From Megachile rotundata (taxonomy: Eukaryota > Arthropoda > Insecta > Hymenoptera > Megachilidae): 64,000 bases of DNA. Under the pieces are notes generated by a model. It was not told where the DNA came from, did no database searches, and saw only the letters and a list, made by a program, of their open reading frames with translations. The stretch covers positions 1,798,001-1,862,000 of the forward strand of contig NW_027473328.1 in assembly GCF_050947335.1 (NCBI RefSeq), written 5' to 3'. Each line of letters opens with the position of its first letter. Position 1 is the first letter of the stretch. Shown here piece after piece: positions 59,685-64,000 of this stretch. Both the position numbers and the translations under genes were made by a program.

Positions 59685-62069
59685 ATGATACAATCACAAT
59701 CATACAATCACAATCATACAATCACAATCATACAATCACAATCATACAATCACAATCATACGATCACAATCATACGAAGACAATCATACAATTACTACTA
59801 TACAATCACAATCATACAAAAACAATCATACAATCACAGTCATACAATCACAATCATACAATCACAATCATACATTCACAATCATACAATCACAATCATA
59901 CAATCACAATCATACAATCACAATCATACAATCACAGTCATACAATCACAATCACACAATCTCAATCATACACACGCCATCTTACAATCACAATCATACA
60001 ATCACAATCATACAATCACAATCATACAATCACAATCATACGATCACAATCATACGAAGACAATCATACAATTACTACTATATAATCACAATCATACAAA
60101 AGCAATCATACAATCACAATCATACGATGACAATCATACAATTACTACTATACAATCACAATCATACAAAAACAATCATACAATCACAATCATACAATCA
60201 CAATCATACAATCACAATCATACATTCACAATCATACAATCACAATCATACAATCACAATCATACAATCACAATAATACAATCACAATCATACAATCTCA
60301 ATCATACAATCGCAATCATACAATCACAATCATACAATCACAATCATACAATCACAATCATACAAACACAATCATACAATCACAATCATACTATCGCAAT
60401 CATACAATCACAATCGTACAATCACAATCATACAATCACAATCATGCAATCACAATCATACAATCACAATCATACAATCACAATCATACCATCCCAATCG
60501 TACAATCACCATCACACAATCGCAATCATACAATCACAATCATACAAAAACAATGATACAATCACAAACATACAATCACAATCATACAATCACAATTACA
60601 CAATCGCAATCATACAATCACAATCATACAAAAACAATGATACAATCACAATCATACAATCACAATCATACAATCACAATCATACAATCACAATCATACG
60701 ATCACAATCATACGAAGACAATCATACAATTACTACTATACAATCACAATCATACAAAAACAATCATACAATCACAGTCATACAATCACAATCATACAAT
60801 CACAATCATACATTCACAATCATACAATCACAATCATACAATCACAATAATACAATCACAATCATACAATCTCAATCATACAATCACAATCATACAATCA
60901 CAATCATACAATCACAATCATACAATCACAATCATACAATCACAATCATACTATCGCAATCATACAATCACAATCGTACAATCACAATCATACAATCACA
61001 GTCATTGAATCACAATCATGCAATCACAATCATACAATCACAATCATACAATCACAATCATACAATCACAATCATACACAAACAATGATACAATCGCAAT
61101 CATACAATTCAAATCATACAATCACAATCATACAATCACAATCATACAATCACAATCATACGATCACAATCATACGAAGACAATCATACAATTACTACTA
61201 TACAATCACAATCATACGAAAACAATCATACAATCACAATCATACGATGAAAATCATACAATTACTACTATACAATCACAATCATACAAAAACAATCATA
61301 CAATCACAATCATACAATCACAATCATACAATCACAATCATACATCCACAATCATACAATCACAATCATACAATCACAATCATACAATCACAATAATACA
61401 ATCACAATCATACAATCTCAATCATACAATCACAATCATACAATCACAATCATACAATCACAATCATACAATCACAATCATACAATCACAATCATACAAT
61501 CACAATCATACAATCACAATCATACAATCACAATCATACAATCACAATCATACAACCACAATCATACGAAGACAATCATACAATTACTACTATACAATCA
61601 CAATCATACAAAAACAATCATACAATCACAATCATACGATGACAATCCTACAATTACTACTATACAATCACAATCACACAAAAACAATCATACAATCACA
61701 ATCATACAATCACAATCATACAATCACAATCATACAATCACAATCATACAATCACAATCATACGATCACAATCATACGAAGACAATCATACAATTACTAC
61801 TATACAATCACAATCATACAAAAGCAATCATACAATCACAATCATACGATGACAATCATACAATTACTACTATACAATCACAATCATACAAAAACAATCA
61901 TACAATCACAATCATACAATCACAATCATACAATCACAATCATACAAACACAATCATACAATCACAATCATACTATCGCAATCATACAATCACAGTCATA
62001 CAATCACAATCATACAATCACAATCATACATTCACAATCATACAATCACAATCATACAATCACAATCAT

Positions 62070-62082
62070 ACAAAACAATCAT
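62070..62082 (+). repeat. 13-bp off-length unit, copy 3
   Basis: Same ACAAAACAATCAT unit and context as at 33064 and 40651; offset 21,419 bp from copy 2. Confidence 0.95.
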
Positions 62083-62110
62083 ACAATCACAATCATACAA
62101 TCACAGTCAT

Positions 62111-62320
62111 ACAATCATAATCATATAATCACACTCATAAAATTGCAATCATACAATCGCAATCATACAATCACAATCATACCATCACAATCATACAGGC
62201 ACAATCATAAAATCACAATCATAGAATCACAATCATACAAAAACAATCATGCAATCACAATCATGTAATCACAATCGTACAATCGCAATCGAACAATCAG
62301 AACCATATGATCACAATCAT
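62111..62320 (+). repeat. Degenerate island, copy 11
   Basis: CGCAATCGA form; opens super-unit 5, which runs off the window. Confidence 0.9.
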
Positions 62321-63202
62321 ACAATCACAATCATACAATCACAATCATACAATCACAATCATACGATCACAATCATACGAAGACAATCATACAATTACTA
62401 CTATACAATCACAATCATACAAAAACAATCATACAAACACAATCATACGATGACAATCATACAATTACTACTATACAATCACAATCATACAAAAACAATC
62501 ATACAATCACAGTCATACAAATACAATCATACATTCACAATCATACAATCACAATCATACAATCACAATCATATGATCACAATCAAACAATCACAATGAT
62601 ACAATCACAATCATACAATCACAATCATACAATCACAATCATACAATCACAATCATACGATCACAATCATACGAAGACAATCATATAATTACTACTATAC
62701 AATCACAATCATACAAAAACAATCATACAATCACAATCATACAATCACAATCGTACAATCACAATCATACAAACACAATCATACAATCACAATCATACTA
62801 TCGCAATCATACAATCACAGTCATACAATCACAATCATACAATCACAATCATACATTCACAATCATACAATCACAATAATACAATCACAATCAAACAATC
62901 TCAATCATACAATCACAATCATACAATCACAATCATACAATCACAATCATACAATCACAATCATACAATCACAATCATACAATCACAATCATACAATCAC
63001 AATCATACAATCACAATCATACAATCACAATCATACTATCGCAATCATACTATCGCAATCATACAATCACAATCGTACAATCACAACCATACAATCACAA
63101 TCATGCAATCACAATCATACAATCACAATCATACAATCACAATCATACAATCACAATCATACAAAAACAATCATACAATCACAATCATACAATCACAGTC
63201 AT

Positions 63203-63412
63203 ACAATCATAATCATATAATCACACTCATAAAATTGCAATCATACAATCGCAATCATACAATCACAATCATACCATCACAATCATACAGGCACAATCAT
63301 AAAATCACAATCATAGAATCACAATCATACAAAAACAATCATGCAATCACAATCATGTAATCACAATCGTACAATCCCAATCGAACAATCAGAACCATAT
63401 GATCACAATCAT
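63203..63412 (+). repeat. Degenerate island, copy 12
   Basis: ACAATCCCAATCGA form, followed by the ACACGCG unit at 63441. The spacing from copy 11 is 1,092 bp, against 1,162 bp in the earlier pairs, because of the 70-bp deletion between them. Confidence 0.9.
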
Positions 63413-64000
63413 ACAATCACAATCATACAATCTCAATCATACACGCGCCATCTTACAATCACAATCATACAATCGCAATCATACAATCACAATCATACAA
63501 TCACAATCATACAATCACAATCATACAATCACAATCATACAATCACAATCATACAATCACAAACATACATTCACAATCATACAATCACAATCATATGATC
63601 ACAATCAAACAATCACAATGATACAATCACAATCATACAATCACAATCATACAATCACAATCATACAATCACAATCATACGATCACAATCATACGAAGAC
63701 AATCATACAATTACTACTATACAATCACAATCATACAAAAGCAATCATACAATCACAATCATACGATGACAATCATACAATTACTACTATACAATCACAA
63801 TCATACAAAAACAATCATACAATCACAATCATACAATCACAATCATACAATCACAATCATACATTCACAATCATACAATCACAATCATACAATCACAATC
63901 ATACAATCACAATAATACAATCACAATCATACAATCTCAATCATACAATCGCAATCATACAATCACAATCATACAATCACGATCATACAATCACAATCAT

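Larger units (their letters stand above)
53320..62110 (+). repeat. Super-unit 4 (8,791 bp)
   Basis: Matches super-unit 2 at +12,628 bp from the island through about 55950, then +12,642 bp to about 59685 (one consensus unit gained near 56200). After a second G restart (59685-60585) it jumps at 60586 into block E sequence matching 39167 onward, and ends with the third 13-bp unit (62070). Confidence 0.85.
1..64000 (+). repeat. 14-bp satellite array, (ACAATCACAATCAT)n, whole window
   Basis: Every part of the window reads as head-to-tail copies of a 14-mer whose consensus is ACAATCACAATCAT. A partial unit occupies 1-9; from base 10 to 64000 there are 4,571 units, 4,568 of 14 bp and three of 13 bp, which sums exactly to 63,991 bp. 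All copies are in direct orientation; I saw no inversion, no foreign insertion, no poly-A tail, no long terminal repeat and no TTAGGG-like telomere repeat. Units differ from the consensus mainly by substitutions, and variant units recur in fixed order, giving higher-order blocks. The array enters and leaves the window without flanking unique DNA, so its true length exceeds 64 kb. The class (satellite) is certain; chromosomal location and species cannot be told from sequence alone. Confidence 0.99.
60586..64000 (+). repeat. Terminal segment copied from 39167-42650
   Basis: From ACAATCACAATTAC at 60586 the order matches 39167 onward at +21,419 bp, changing to +21,349 bp after a 70-bp loss at 62699-62726. 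It shares with the 39-42 kb copy two marks absent from the 31-34 kb copy: CAGTCATTG (39580 / 60995) and the ACAATCACAATCGT unit (41392-41405 / near 62741). It extends past the window end. Confidence 0.87.

Noticed and set aside
1..64000. CRISPR array
   Set aside because: The repeats are contiguous, with no unique spacers of constant length between conserved repeats. Variant units are single-step mutants of the same monomer, and there are no cas genes.
1..64000. Telomeric or subtelomeric simple repeat
   Set aside because: The monomer is not a known telomere motif such as TTAGGG, TTTAGGG or TTAGG, and no such motif appears in the window. Subtelomeric location cannot be excluded, but nothing here shows it.
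1..64000. Repeat protein gene (silk-, glutenin- or antifreeze-like) encoded by the array
   Set aside because: A coding repeat would keep a multiple-of-three period or protect one frame. Here the period is 14, and the 13-bp unit shifts frame without consequence. The product would start and stop arbitrarily in every block.
1..64000. AACAAT in ACAAAAACAATCAT units as SOX/SRY sites
   Set aside because: The core is short and follows directly from the monomer's ACAAT. It would be expected hundreds of times by composition alone, so no specific claim is supportable.
1..64000. Triplex-, Z-DNA- or G-quadruplex-forming tracts
   Set aside because: The strand is G-poor but not all-purine or all-pyrimidine, lacks alternating CG or GT runs, and has no G runs on either strand, so none of these structures is predicted.

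Overview
The whole 64,000-base window is one uninterrupted head-to-tail satellite (minisatellite) array. I see no gene, RNA gene, transposon or unique sequence in it. The monomer on the given strand is the 14-mer ACAATCACAATCAT, which reads as two copies of the hexamer ACAATC plus AT. After a 9-base partial unit at the left edge, the window divides into 4,571 consecutive units. The spacing of landmark units is explained if all are 14 bp except three 13-bp units (33064-33076, 40651-40663, 62070-62082). All units point the same way, and the array runs off both window edges.

This is almost certainly nuclear eukaryotic DNA: heterochromatic or satellite sequence of the centromeric, pericentromeric, subtelomeric or interstitial kind, from a long-read assembly. 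Nothing here identifies the species. The consensus is half A, 29% C, 21% T and has no G on this strand (GC about 29%). The abundant open reading frames on the + strand (up to 829 codons) come from the monomer: it contains no stop in any forward frame, and because 14 is not a multiple of 3 all three frames read the same 14-residue cycle. The reverse strand has TGA in every unit and is closed. I therefore call no CDS.

Layout. 1-2319: older, more heterogeneous segment with an internal ~0.9 kb repeat. 2320-9697: tandem duplication of a ~3.68 kb block (A1, A2), each holding a ~1.2 kb sub-block twice. 9698-14121: mixed segment with a ~0.85 kb tandem repeat and the outgroup copy (G0) of a block amplified later. 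14122-16977 and 18728-21569: a ~2.85 kb block (B1, B2) repeated 4.6 kb apart. 16978-18727 and 21570-24129: linking satellite, the second with the longest perfect run. 24130-29983: two copies of a 3,024-bp block (D1, D2), itself built from a ~1.2 kb duplication. 29984-32307: two copies of a 1,162-bp block (E1, E2), which reappear at 37557-39894 inside a ~7.59 kb duplication. 33105-64000: five super-units of 7,587, 7,224, 5,404, 8,791 and >1,890 bp, each starting with the same degenerate 15-unit island.

The main result is this hierarchy: hexamer, 14-mer, ordered cassettes of variant 14-mers, 0.9-3.7 kb blocks, and 5.4-8.8 kb super-units. Duplication and deletion junctions fall exactly on monomer boundaries. 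Copies in the right half are almost identical and those in the left half more diverged, so the right half appears to be the recently active part. Variant units act as barcodes that allow the order of several events to be inferred. All comparisons were by eye on the sequence; no alignment or database search was run.
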